DNA of 64,000 nucleotides, taken from Halichondria panicea (lineage: Eukaryota; Porifera; Demospongiae; Suberitida; Halichondriidae). The notes below the pieces were generated by a model. It saw only the letters and a list, made by a program, of their open reading frames with translations, ran no database searches and was not told the DNA's origin. The DNA lies in contig NC_087388.1 of NCBI RefSeq assembly GCF_963675165.1, positions 6,295,651 to 6,359,650 on the forward strand, written 5' to 3'. A program made the translations under genes and the position numbers. Within the stretch, counting starts at the first letter, position 1; each line of letters starts with the position of its first letter. Shown here piece after piece: positions 11,116-21,593 of this stretch.

Positions 11116-11272
11116 GTTGATATTCACAATTTGCAAAAAAATTCTTAGAAACACTGATTTGCAGAAATTTAACAAAGAGATTGTGAAAAGAAATGAATAA
11201 ATAAAATGATCAAGACATGTATACTAAGTGCACAGGTGAAAGAGAAATACATGCATGTGATTCAGTTTTACT

Positions 11273-13436
11273 TTACACAGTATCCATTCTCCTAAGTGAT
11301 GTGACCATTTCTATCACATTTGGTGGTGTACGTTGTTTGTCAGTTAGACCAAAAATGTGATGTTGCAAAAGAATAAATGTGGCATACCATTGCTTTGGAT
11401 ATACTACGTCAAAAATGAAATATGAAGCTATCAAATGAATTACTGCACTCTTAAATGTTGAAACTTCACTGATAGATTCGCGTTCCACCATTATGTGGAA
11501 AGACACTTCTTCTGCTGTGGATGAGACGAGAATGTATGGGGAGTTGGTCTTTATTCTTTCACCAACGACAGAGGGGTCATCAGAATTCTGAGAGTAAAAA
11601 ATATGTACGTATAATTAAGCCAATGCTATAAAATCATGCACACTCAGCAAAGAATACACGTAGTTTATAGAATAGGTAAAACAGTCACAATGTAGAATAG
11701 GTACAGTCAGCAAAATAATAATCGAATAGTTCCAGAATAATAGTGTTAAGTTCTATACAAGTTCACAACAACCCACGAACGAATAGTGTTAAGTTCCAGT
11801 TGAAGCCACTGTTACACATAATAATTATTATAGTGCTTACCTCAATAAAGTGAACGAGCATTTCTTTTCGTGACTTTGGTTTGAGCATTTCTGACAACAC
11901 TTGAAGCGTTAGGGCACCTTTATATAATTATAGAAAGAACAGAGTTAATATGAGACAGCCTTACTTTTGATCTCGTCATTGGTTGTCTGATCCATCTTGG
12001 TAAGAATATCTTGGAGTCTTTTTCGGTTGTATGATTCCAATTTGGAGTAGCAAACAATTCGTTTCTGCCAGCAATCCCAATCCTCCACCAGAGTATGAAC
12101 TGGGGTCTTATCCAAGAGTCCAACAAGTTTCTTGAATTCAGACCGGAACTATAATTAATAAATTCCGCTAAAGTTGAAAGGATTGCAATAATTTTATCAC
12201 TCACCACTTTGCGTAGTTTAAGGGAGGGAAACTTCAACAAAACATCAGATGCGAGAGGCTGGTTCTTTTTCAGCCAGTCTCGCCTACCATCAAAGGTCTC
12301 AGATGTCAGCTGCTGGATTATTGCAATATTTCTGTCTCTGCTACGCTTCCCCATTTCCTCCTGAAGCTCGACTGTTTTATCATCAAATGAAGTGTCTTCT
12401 TCTTCGTCTTCTTCTTCCACCCTTCTCCTCTTTGCTGCTGGTTCTTCACTTGCATCAGATTTGTCACTGCGATTTCGTCTCAGAAACTTCATCCTATTCC
12501 GAAGCTTTGTCTTCCATGTAGACTGAAAGATTAAAAAATGCTGTACACAGCTATTAGTGTTAAAGTAATAATTATGTTAGTATACTATACTTACATATCC
12601 AGATAGTCCAAGTTCGTCTTTGAGTGTAGGATGAGTTTGAATGAGCTTCTCACAGACTTTGTCGTAGTGCTTATGCTCTAATTCCTTCGTGTTTACAATG
12701 ATAGCCATAGCCACAGCCTGAATAATTTCAATCCTATGTTTTTTCAGCAGTATGCCAGTTGAAATTGCATTCTCAGTAGATGATGAAAATGATGTAGGAA
12801 CTTGAAAATTGAGATGCCAGTTTGGATCCGGATCTGTACTTGAGGAGGCATCGTTAGGGGAATTGAGAGCAGGTGACTGGGTTTCCTGTGTGCAAAGTAT
12901 AGATAGTATAGTATACTGTAAGACCATAATACACTACACTTACAGGTACACTTACAGGAACAGGCGCCTGAGGAGGGTGGTTTGACTGGGTTCCCTGTAG
13001 ATAGTATAACGAATAGTATAGTACTGTAACATAATACACTACACTTACAGGAACAGGCGCCTGAGGAGGGTGGTTTGACTGGGTTCCCTGTAGATAGTAT
13101 AACGAATAGTATAGTACTGTAACATAATACACTACACTTACAGGAACAGGCGCCTGAGGAGGGTCGTTTGACTGGGTTCCCTGTATAGATAGTTAGCACT
13201 GCATGATGTAAGACTATATACACCATACTTACAGATTTCTCGCTGTCTTGCAGTCTCTTCAGTTTAACTTGATCCCCAATTTTTGGAGCAATCTCCCGTA
13301 GTTGACACGCTGTCATCTCGCAGAAAACTGATCCATCAATATCATTTTCTTGAAATGCACTTATTATCTCCACACTGAAGCCTTTCTCAATGAGAAATGT
13401 GTCTAGATCATCAACACTCAAGCTGGACAATGCCAT
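11273..13436 (-). CDS. transposon-borne SAM-domain protein (SAMD3-like type), multi-exon
   Basis: Spliced minus-strand model: 13436-13233, 13180-13142, 13087-13049, 12994-12956, 12885-12595, 12522-12205, 12148-11965, 11917-11841, 11587-11273. All junctions have GT/AG signals and matching phases, and the frame stays open for about 501 residues. Exon 1 (residues 1-68) is a SAM domain (LSVDDLDTFLIEKGFS, then FQENDIDGSVFCEMT). Next come a Pro-rich stretch from three 39-nt mini-exons, an acidic and basic segment (KRRRVEEEDEEEDT) and a conserved C-terminal part (AVIHLIASYFIFDVVYPKQW, then FILLQHHIFGL). Proteins of this build accompany animal CACTA-like elements as a second ORF (from memory, not checked). 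It is divergently transcribed from the transposase. It shows no lesion, unlike the transposase. Confidence 0.72.
12944..13183 (-). repeat. tandem triplication of a 39-nt mini-exon, 93-bp period
   Basis: Three units, each a 39-nt phase-0 exon coding GTQSNxPPQAPVP with its own CAG acceptor and GTAAGT donor plus 54 bp of intron. The unit nearest the 3' end of the gene has a duplicated donor that could lengthen it in frame by 12 nt. The copies differ by very few bases. Confidence 0.8.
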
Positions 13437-13544
13437 TGTGATAGTACTTCAGTTCTTCTGCAGAGAAGATAGCTACTATAGTGTGAAAACTGCGCGTGTC
13501 TCACCATACGCATGCGCACAGCTGCACATGCACAGTACAAGATG

Positions 13545-13579
13545 TTCTAATAAACGCCCAGAATGGGCGTTTATTAGAA
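13545..13579. promoter_or_regulatory. perfect 16-bp hairpin between divergent transposon genes
   Basis: TTCTAATAAACGCCCA and TGGGCGTTTATTAGAA with a 3-nt loop, lying between the SAM gene start (13436) and the transposase start (13647). A role in the shared promoter or in transposase binding is inferred from position only. Confidence 0.5.
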
Positions 13580-13646
13580 ACCCACTAGAAAGGTGCATTT
13601 TTTAGCTATCTCTCACTGCACTAGCACTAGCACTGTTGTGAGTACA

Positions 13647-16600
13647 ATGGATAGATCTAGTCATTTAAAGCCTTGCCAACTCTGTACTTTCATCTCTACA
13701 TCGTTAAAGGACCTACTTAAGCATATTCGCCTGGTACACTCTCACAGAGCAGGCTTTCGAATTACTTGTTGCCTTAGTGGCTGTCAGAGAATGTTTAGAA
13801 CATTTGGAGTTTTCAGAAATCATGTTTATGCGTATCATACTGATCAAGAAGCTATAGTGTTGGAAAGAGATGAAGATGGTGAAGATGGCTCTGGTGGCTC
13901 TGGTGGTGAAGATGGCTCTAGTGGTGCTGGTGGCTCTGGTGGTGCTGGTGGCTACTCGGGGCTGGGGACTTTGGATTCAAGCACAAGCACATCCGACATG
14001 GACTGTCGAAAGAGAGCTGCTATGATGTGGATACTGAAGGTTCAAGAAAAGTTTCTCCTTCCCCAATCCACAATGGATATGATCACGAAAGATATCACTG
14101 TCTTCATCCAAGACCTCCTCTTAGACCTTGGTGAAGATGTATGTGCCTCCCTCACTGCTAGTGGATGTGACCCTGGTTCTGTTTCTGGATTATTTCACTC
14201 AAGTTCTGCCTATGCGAACCCTTTTGTAGGGGTGGAGTCCCAGCACATGCAGATGAAAATTTGCAGAGAAGTACTTGGAATTGTGGTAAGTATTTGATTT
14301 GTACTGTAGCAGCCAGAATAATAATCATGAATTTTGATTTGTATTTTTTAGGAACCTCACTCGGTGTTACTGGGTACTAAGAAACAGTGGAAGGGCACAG
14401 GGAAAAAGAGAGCATATATCGAGGTTCGAGATGAGATGGTGTATATCCCAATTTTGGAGACTATTCAATCACTTCTGAAGGATCTGAACGTGTTGAAATT
14501 GGTATGTGCAATTTGTTCCTGTGTATGGATTACATGACTTTATTTCTTCTGTAGGTTGAAACTGGCCACAAGTCCACTGATGGGGTCTTGAGGGACTATT
14601 GTGATGGGAACCACTTTTCTTCTCACCGTCTCCACACTCTAGACAGTAATTTCTTGCAGATTTTCTTATATTCAGATGATGTTGAAGTCTGTAATCCTCT
14701 TGGCTCCAGGCGTATCATCCACAAGCTCAGTGAGTTATTTAGGGTGTGTACGTACGTGTACTTAGTACAGTCCTCCTCTTCCTCTTACATGTAGGTTTGT
14801 ACTACTTTGTGCTCGGCAATATCCCACCTATCTTTCGATCAAAGTTGAAGTACATCCAACTTGCTGGTATAGCCAAGACTGAGCATTTGAAAGCCTATGG
14901 TTCCAATGCCATCCTAAAACCCTTGGTTGATGATATCAAGAAACTGGTGAGTCTTTATTGATTGCTGCGTGTGAACTTAACAACATGCCGTTATAATTGT
15001 TAGGAAAATGGGCATATATTCGATGTGAATGGTGTGTTGAAGAAGAAGTATGGAACAGTGTGCGTTGTACCAGCTGATAACTTGGCTGCAAACCTCATGG
15101 GTGGGTTTAAGGAGGGGTCTCGAGCAAACAGGGGTTGTCGTCATTGTCTCGCATTGGAAACTGAGATGAAAACCATTTTTAGAGAATCAGCGTTCACACT
15201 ACGCACTATTGAAGATCATTTAGACAAGTGTTCAAGGCTTGATGTTACTACAACTCAGCGTGAGTATCAGAAGTTATCAACAGAGTACGGTATCAATCAT
15301 GCCTCGCTGCTGAACGAATTGGAGTATTTCAATGTGTGTTCTGGTGGTATTATTCAAGATGTCATGCACGACGTACTCGAAGGTACCCATTGTGTAATGA
15401 ATGTACATGTGTATAGTTTATTGTAGGACGATAACACGTAATATTTAACATGTGCATATAGGTGTTCTTGAATACGAAACAAAGGAGTTACTGATTCATC
15501 ACATTAAAGTGGAAGGGTATTACTCTCTTCAACTGGTGAATCAAAAAATAGCAGCATTGGACCTTGGCTACATGGAGGCAAAAGATCGCCCATCCACTGT
15601 TACCTCTACCACACTTGATGGTGTAGACCACAAGTTGAAACAAAAAGGTATTGAGTGAAAACTACATCGTACTTGTTTAATGTGTGATTATTCTGCAGCC
15701 GTTCAAATGTGGCTTTTGGGACGCTTGCTGCCCCAAATGGTTGGCCATTTAGTACCTGCTGACGATGAGCACTGGTTAAATTTTTTGGATCTTCTTGAGA
15801 TCGTAGATCTACTACTTGCACCTGAGTTGACTGAGGATGAAGCTGTCACCCTAGCTTCAATGATAGCGGATCATCACAATGAATTCAAGCATCTGTATCC
15901 ACGCTCTTCCATCACACCCAAGTTTCATTACCTTGTACATATGCCAAGGTTAATTCTTCAGTAAGTTATATTCTGCATGCATGCATGCTTATTGGCAATT
16001 AACACTACATACGTAGCTTAATGTACCAATTAACACTGTACATATAGATATGGACCTCTTCGTCAGCTATGGACAATGCGATTTGAGGCAAAACATTCCT
16101 ACTTCAAAACGCTTTCACAACATTAGGAAATTTTATCAATCTTCCTCTCACTCTTGCTCGTCGCCACCAGAGACTACAATGCTATAGCTCGTCTGACTTG
16201 ACGAACTATTCATCTCACGTTATAAACACTGGACCAGGTATGTTCGCCACTTTTTTTTCTTTTAACCTGCATACTTGTAATTTGAAAGGTAACATTATGC
16301 TTCCGGAATGTGCACCTGAAGCAGTACGAAAGGAGAAAGGAGAAATTTCGAGGTAAATGTTTTGTCAATAATAATTATTATGATATTCACTATAATTATG
16401 TCAATTCTACAGAGTCAAGTGGGTTGAAGTAAACGGAGTCCTGTACAAAAAACCCTGTGTGTTAGTCTCTTCTGGTACTGGAGATTACCCCGTGTTTGGC
16501 CGTTTAGAAACAATCTATGTTGTCAACTCTAAGAAAGTTTTTTTTGAAGTTCAACTTCTTGAAACAGTCGAGTTTTGTGAACACTTTCATTGCTTTTTGG

Positions 16601-16743
16601 TTCAAATAACTCACACACCTTTTGTTTATGTTTCAAGTGACTCACTATTATCACCAATTCCTCATCACGTGAGGGTACTCCCTGGATCCATTGGTACTCT
16701 TTGTATTGTTCCTTTGCATCATTTTGTAATTGATGAAGTGTAA
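13647..16743 (+). CDS. CACTA-type DDE transposase with N-terminal C2H2 fingers (one frameshift)
   Basis: Spliced model: 13647-14285, 14352-14501, 14555-14729, 14795-14946, 15004-15382, 15462-15647, 15699-15960, 16048-16237, 16290-16352, 16413-16743, about 840 residues, all GT/AG. N-terminal C2H2 fingers (CQLCTFIST...HIRLVH and CCLSGC...HVYAYH) precede a Gly/Ser/Glu linker. The core shows likely catalytic acidic motifs SDDVEVCNPLGS and PADNLA, a CRHC zinc pair, MHDVLEG, and the conserved block KFHYLVHMPRLILQ followed by YGPLRQLWTMRFEAKHSYF. At about 16118-16121 one base appears to be missing (TCACAACATTAGG), giving a TAG; one more base would continue as TLGNFINLPLTLARRHQR, which fits the family. 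The enzyme is therefore probably inactive from this copy. An in-frame upstream ATG exists at 13593. Confidence 0.78.
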
Positions 16744-16786
16744 TTTTTATGTTATGATTATTGTGGCATTGTGTTACTGAAATTGG

Positions 16787-17539
16787 ATGTGCTTTATTTT
16801 AAATAAAAAACTAATTAGCTGGTGCATGCTTAAAATGGAAGATCTTGATGATCAAGTAGTTCCTCAGCTTCAAAGGGTGAAGGTATCAATTTATCCAAAG
16901 TGCTGGGAGAATCAAACCAACTTGGTGCAAACTTTCCTCGTAAAGAAACATTCTGAGGAGTGGGGCCATTTTGTATCAAGAATTCAAGAATCATTGCCGA
17001 ATTCAGTGGTCCATAAAATAGTAAGAATTCAAAACAAGTTCCTCTGGGACAGGTATTCCCTAGAAAAGAAGCTTTTAGAACTAAAGACCGTGAAACTGAC
17101 CAGTAATGAGATTGAAGTGTTTCACGGAAGTGGTAGTGCTGACCCATTCAATGATATAGCCACGAGTGAGCACGGCTTTGACATGCGGCAATCCAAAATT
17201 GGCTTGTGGGGAAGAGCAAACTACTTTTCTACCACAGCCAAATACTCGGACAGCTTTTGTCACAAAACATTTGACACATCGAATAATCGACAAGTTAAGG
17301 AACTAATAATAGCCTACGTTTTATTAGGAGAAATACTGGACCTGGGACGAAATACAAACAACACTCTGACGCTCCCTCCACAGAAAGAAGTAAATTCAGG
17401 AAGTAGGCCATCTACATTTAATGTAACTAACCTTAGGTACGATAGTGTTGCTGGGATTACAAGTGATACTCGAATCTACATGACTTATGATAAGCATAGA
17501 GCTTATCCTTCATATATTGTGCAATATACCACTGACTAA
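16787..17539 (+). CDS. PARP-type ADP-ribosyltransferase domain protein inside the transposon
   Basis: A single open frame of up to 250 residues (ATG at 16787; alternatives at 16826 and 16835) starts 44 bp after the transposase stop, on the same strand. Residues about 74-250 match a PARP catalytic domain of the PARP10/14/15 and TIPARP kind: VHKIVRIQNKFLWDRY at the entrance, the NAD-binding FHGSG (His113), GFDMRQSKIGLWGRANYFS with Tyr146, AKYSDSF, LRYDSV and the final strand AYPSYIVQY. Glu does not seem to occupy the third triad position (Ser242 or a neighbouring Ile), as in mono-ADP-ribosyltransferases; this alignment is tentative. The frame is intact and the ORF has no introns. No macro, WWE or zinc-finger partner domain is present. 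It could be an independent gene or a 3' exon of the transposase transcript. Confidence 0.78.
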   Translation: MCFILNKKLISWCMLKMEDLDDQVVPQLQRVKVSIYPKCWENQTNLVQTFLVKKHSEEWGHFVSRIQESLPNSVVHKIVRIQNKFLWDRYSLEKKLLELKTVKLTSNEIEVFHGSGSADPFNDIATSEHGFDMRQSKIGLWGRANYFSTTAKYSDSFCHKTFDTSNNRQVKELIIAYVLLGEILDLGRNTNNTLTLPPQKEVNSGSRPSTFNVTNLRYDSVAGITSDTRIYMTYDKHRAYPSYIVQYTTD

Positions 17540-17935
17540 GTTTTCATGTGTGATGTGTTACATAATAATAGTGTCATTTATGATGAACAACTCTTATTAA
17601 CACTCGGGGGCCGGGGGGGGATCGATTTGAGCTACATGAAAATGTTTTGATACTTAACAGCTTCAGATCACGATTTTGAACGATAATAATGATGATACAA
17701 ATAATTATAAATAATGAAAAAAGCTGTCGGATAAATAAAAGAGCCATGTTCGATTAGTAAGCGTACATTCCTTGGGACAACTGCCGCTTCATACTCCATC
17801 TAAAGGATAGTTAATAATGAAATTCAGATGTACATACACTTACCTGTAAGATTGAGCCATCTTCCATGTACTTCCATAAGTCTGTACAAGCCTCAGAGTA
17901 AAGAACATTTCAGGAAAAGCCATAATTTTATTATT
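17540..17935. other. transposon 3' non-coding segment
   Basis: AT-rich sequence with a G/C run at 17605-17621 and many AATAAT runs. I see no gene between the PARP ORF and the right subterminal array. Confidence 0.5.
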
Positions 17936-18082
17936 AGCTTACTACCACACAGTGTTTACACCTTTTGCTTTTCTAGTTTACACCTTATGCTGTTGTAATA
18001 TACACCCACCTATTTTTACTCCCCAAACCAGGTCTTCGTTTACACCCTAGTGCATGTTCTATACACCTCATTTTTAACAGTG
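17936..18082. repeat. right subterminal repeat array of the transposon
   Basis: Motifs GTTTACACC, AGTTTACACC, TATACACCCACC and GTTTACACCCTAG repeat before the terminal TTTTTAACAGTG, mirroring the left end. Confidence 0.7.
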
Positions 18083-19408
18083 TGGATACCAGCAATTTGG
18101 GGGAACCATCTTTAACGATTTCAAGAGTGAGTTAAACATGAGCTACACGTAAAAATAATACATATACAGCATTGTATATATATACTATATATAGCTTCGA
18201 TTCCAGACCACTAGCTGAGAAGGGAAAGATGTCTGTCTTCTCATCTATAAATTATATAGTGGCCTGGAATTGATTGAGGCTATATCAAAACATTTCCTGT
18301 AGCTTAAACTATATATATACTCTTAATACTCTAGGTGACCAAGAGGTAAAGTCTCTGCTAGTATACTGCACGACCAGCTGTGGTTGGAAGGGGGAGCTGC
18401 GATCAGTCGAAGATCACGAGAAAAACAAATGCGAAAATACTACTATTCCATGCCCAAATGCTTGCCACGTCACGTTTCTAAGAAAAAATCTTCAGCTTCA
18501 TCTTGAGACAGAATGCCTAAAGCGACTTACAAGCTGCCTAAAGTGTAAGCAAGAGATGGAATATCGAGATCTGGACAACCACATGGCAAGCAAGTGCCCC
18601 AAGAGACAGTACACATGTTCACACTGCAATGAAGCTGGTATGTATGATAAGAGAACTACTATATACACATCTAGAAGTCTGTCCTAAAGTCAAGGTTGAG
18701 TGTTCCAAGTGCTCACGTTCAGTTTTACGCTGTGATGAATCTGACCATCCTTTGGATTGCCCAAATGAACCAGTTTTTTGCAAGTACTACAATATTGGAT
18801 GTGGGGAGAAGCCACTAAGAAAGGATTTGAATAATCACGAGGAAAATGCTCAGCTTCACCTTTCATTAGCAACTGATAAGATATTGAAATTAACTAATAT
18901 GCTAGTCGTAAAAAACATATTAACGTTTAAAATAAATGGGTATAAAGAGAAACAAGATAAAGATCATCAATTTTTAAGCCCAGCATTTCGTACTTCAGAA
19001 TCAGGCTACAAGATGTGCCTGAGAGTTGATGCCAATGGCAGGGGTGATGCTAAGGGCACTCATGTTTCAGTATTTGCCTGTCTCATGAAGGGAGACAATA
19101 ATGACTCCCTGTTCTGGCCGTTCACTGGGACAGCCACAGTCGAGCTACTTAACCAACTGGAGGACAAGAACCATCACAAGGAGACAATTGCATTCCCAGC
19201 AGGCAGAGTGTACACTCAAAGAGTGGTCAGCCGTGAGAGAGGGAGAGGATATGGGTATCCTGAGTTCATCTCCCACGCTGACCTCGCTTACAAGCCTCTT
19301 ACAAACACTCAGTACCTCAAAAACGACACTCTAATATTCCGAGTATTTGCAGAAGCTCCTGACTACAAACCATGGCTGGAGTGTACCAACTGTGTGTATA
19401 GTGCATGA

Positions 19409-20028
19409 CGATATTAACATAGGGCAGTTTTTAAGTTTTGACTAATTGGTGTGGTATTGACTATCAGCTATATAGACTAGTGCTAGAACCTATACATATA
19501 CAATATAGCTATTTATTTACTAATAGTGTGACATTGCCTATAGTAGACTAGTGCTAGAACCTCTATACATATACAATAGCTATATACCTTGTGACAAAAC
19601 CACTACTTTCAATCTTACATTATGGGCTATAATATGACACGAGATCAGTACGTACTCAAGCAGTACAACATTACGACATTAATATTTATTATTGAACTAA
19701 CACTGCATGGCTGCATACCAGATATTTGTACTTCAAAATCAGGCTACAAGCTGTGCGTCTCAGACAGACACAAACAAACTACACTGTATACCTCGCCGCA
19801 CATGCATGCGCTAATTATAAATTTATGTACATACATAGTAGGTGGTCATGGTTGGATGCACTTTAAACTGCATGGCATGTAGCATGACATCCTCTGTTAC
19901 TGTACATTGATCGGTAAATGGTAGGACAAGACGAACTATTGCACACCATTGATCAGACTGAACAGTTAAGGGGGACACGAAACATATTCATGGAGTATAT
20001 AACCACGCATCCAATATTCATTTTCTAG
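19409..20028 (+). other. T3-T4 intergenic region with a MATH motif relic
   Basis: About 45 bp at 19722-19765 still reads ICTSKSGYKLCVSD, a remnant of the MATH motif SESGYKLCLRVD. The same relic sits at about 39612-39655 in the second block. The remainder is AT-rich without genes. Confidence 0.55.
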
Positions 20029-20038
20029 TCACATGATG
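20029..20038 (+). promoter_or_regulatory. M-box-like TCACATGATG upstream of T4
   Basis: Ends 13 bp before the T4 start codon, the closest spacing in the array together with T11. Confidence 0.4.
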
Positions 20039-20051
20039 CTTTTCCAAAAAA

Positions 20052-21371
20052 ATGTCTACATCACTCAATGAGGGAGGTTACGACTACAAGTTCATAGAAA
20101 AACCTGCAGACTCTCTCAAGTGTCTCATCTGTCTGCTAGTAGTTAGGGAGCCACAACAACATGAACTCTTGGTGCGAAGAAGCAACTGTCCTCACTGTAG
20201 AAGACCACTCTTGCAATTGGGGCGATGTACTGTTTTCCACTACCTTAAAAGTGAGTAACATGCGTTAACAGTTATCTATTTAATTATGTTGTCTTAATTG
20301 TAGGTGATCAAGAAGTGGAGTTGCTCTTGGTTCGATGCAAAAAGGTTGCGGATGGAAATGAAAGCTTCGATCACTAGAAGATCACATGCAAAATAAATGT
20401 GGGAATATTCTAGTTCCTTGCCCAAATGGTTGCAACAATGGCTTGACAAGAATCATACGGAAACAAATCAACTTTCATCTTAGTTATAAATGCCCAAATC
20501 GATCATTTTCATGTACAAAATGTCAGAAAGAAATGGAGTTTAGGAATGCCAAAAGCCATGAACTAAACGAGTGCCCCAAGAGACAGTACACATGCCCACA
20601 CTGCAATGAAGCTGGTGCGTATGATGAGAGAACTACTACACATCTGGAAGTCTGTCCTAAAGTAGAGATAACATGCAAAAAATGCTCACTACAAATCTTT
20701 CGTTTTGACAAATCACGACATTTTTTGGATTGCCCAAACGAGCCGGTACGCTGCACATACTACAACATTGGCTGTGAAGAGACTCCGTTAAGAAGAGATT
20801 TGACTAAACACGAGGAAAATGCACAAATGCACTTAACTCTAGCAACAAACAAGATATTGAAACTAACCAACATGCTAGTTGTAAAAAACACGCTAACATT
20901 AAAGTGAGCGGTTTTCAAAAGAAGAAAAAGACAAACTTTCAATTTGTTAGCCCCGCCTTTCGTACCTCAGAGTCAGGTTACAATATGTGTATACGTCTGT
21001 ATGCCAATGGCTACGATGAAGCCAAGGGCACTCATATTACAGTGTTCGCCCATCTCATGAAGGGAGACAATGATGACTCCCTGTCCTGGCCGTTTACTGG
21101 GACAGTCACAATCGAGCTACTCAACCAACTGGAGGATGATAACCACTGCAAGAAGACGCTCACATATTTAGCAGACAGTAAGGGGAGTCAGAGAGTGGTG
21201 AATGGTGAGAGAGGGAGAGGATGGGGCTATCATGACTTCATCTCCCACACTGACCTCGACTACATGTTTCTTACAAACACTCAGTACCTCAAAGACGACA
21301 CTCTAATATTTCGAGTATCTGCAGAAGCTCCTGACTACAAACCATGGCTGGAGTGCACCAACTGTGTGTAG
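20052..21371 (+). pseudogene. T4: TRAF-like pseudogene with a gutted RING (subfamily A)
   Basis: Exon 1 (20052-20250, MSTSLNEGGYDYKFIEKPAD) keeps CLIC and CPHC, but the middle of the RING (GGCGKLFCKVC in T11) is deleted and replaced by ELLVRRSN, removing four zinc ligands. The intron is only 53 bp. In exon 2 (from 20304) a 2-base frame change near TGCAAAAAGGTTGCGG and stops follow at once. The zinc-finger block is open again from 20386 to 20907, where a missing T in ATTAAAG (ATTTAAAG in T11) shifts the frame once more; the MATH domain then reads to 21371. T11 is its twin. Confidence 0.88.
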
Positions 21372-21409
21372 CATTAACAATTATAATCTAATTTTGAATT
21401 CTACATTGT

Positions 21410-21593
21410 TACCGTATAGCGGGTAATTTTCGTTGGGCAAATTTTCATTTAAACGATCAATTTAAATATTTCGTATTTTTAATTTTCGTCACAGCTCAGG
21501 ATATACAGTGACATTGAATCTATTAATTTCTTTTCGTATGATGCTCTTCAATACGAACATTTCTACCATACAAAAATAACGCGCTATGCGGTA
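21410..21593. mobile_element. MITE family 1 copy
   Basis: TACCGTATAGCGGGTAA at one end and GCGCTATGCGGTA at the other, inverted. Located shortly after the T4 stop; T11's downstream sequence lacks it. Confidence 0.65.

Larger units (their letters stand above)
10901..18082. mobile_element. CACTA/EnSpm-like DNA transposon, 7,182 bp, carrying SAM, transposase and PARP genes
   Basis: The ends CACTGTTAAAACAGGGGTG (left) and the complement of CACTGTTAAAAATGAGGTG (right) form imperfect inverted repeats of about 22 bp. TG at 10899-10900 is repeated at 18083-18084. Removing the element plus one TG gives ATCTGGATACC, the same length as ATCTGGTTACC in the uninterrupted twin T10, which proves the boundaries. 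The CACTG terminus, subterminal arrays of ACACCC motifs and a Tnp2-like transposase point to the CACTA group (inference). Gene order: SAM-domain gene (minus), hairpin, transposase (plus), PARP-like ORF (plus). It inserted after the 8-28 / 35-48 kb block duplication, because T10 lacks it. Confidence 0.88.
10684..19408 (+). pseudogene. T3: TRAF-like gene split by a 7.2-kb transposon (subfamily A)
   Basis: Exon 1 starts at 10684 (MSDQFYSMALNEGG; an in-frame ATG also exists at 10651), runs through the RING CLIC, GGCGKLFC and CPHC motifs and breaks at base 10900. It resumes at 18085, after the transposon and one copy of the duplicated TG, with the codons for GYQQFGGTIFNDFK, and ends at 18126 (A|GTGAGT). 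Exon 2 starts at 18335 (DQEVKSLLVYC). A TATA insertion near 18658-18665 shifts the frame within the zinc fingers; the remaining zinc fingers and the MATH domain are open in the next frame to 19408. A TA insertion at the stop (TGTGTATAG) also alters the C-terminus. T10 is the undisrupted twin in the duplicated block. Confidence 0.9.

Noticed and set aside
12249-12521. Plus-strand 90-residue ORF
   Set aside because: Shadow of the SAM gene exon on the opposite strand.
13593-13646. Upstream ATG at 13593 for the transposase
   Set aside because: The 18 extra residues (starting HFLAISHCTS) overlap the end of the hairpin region and are not like an N-terminus of this family; 13647 is preferred, though the choice is not proven.
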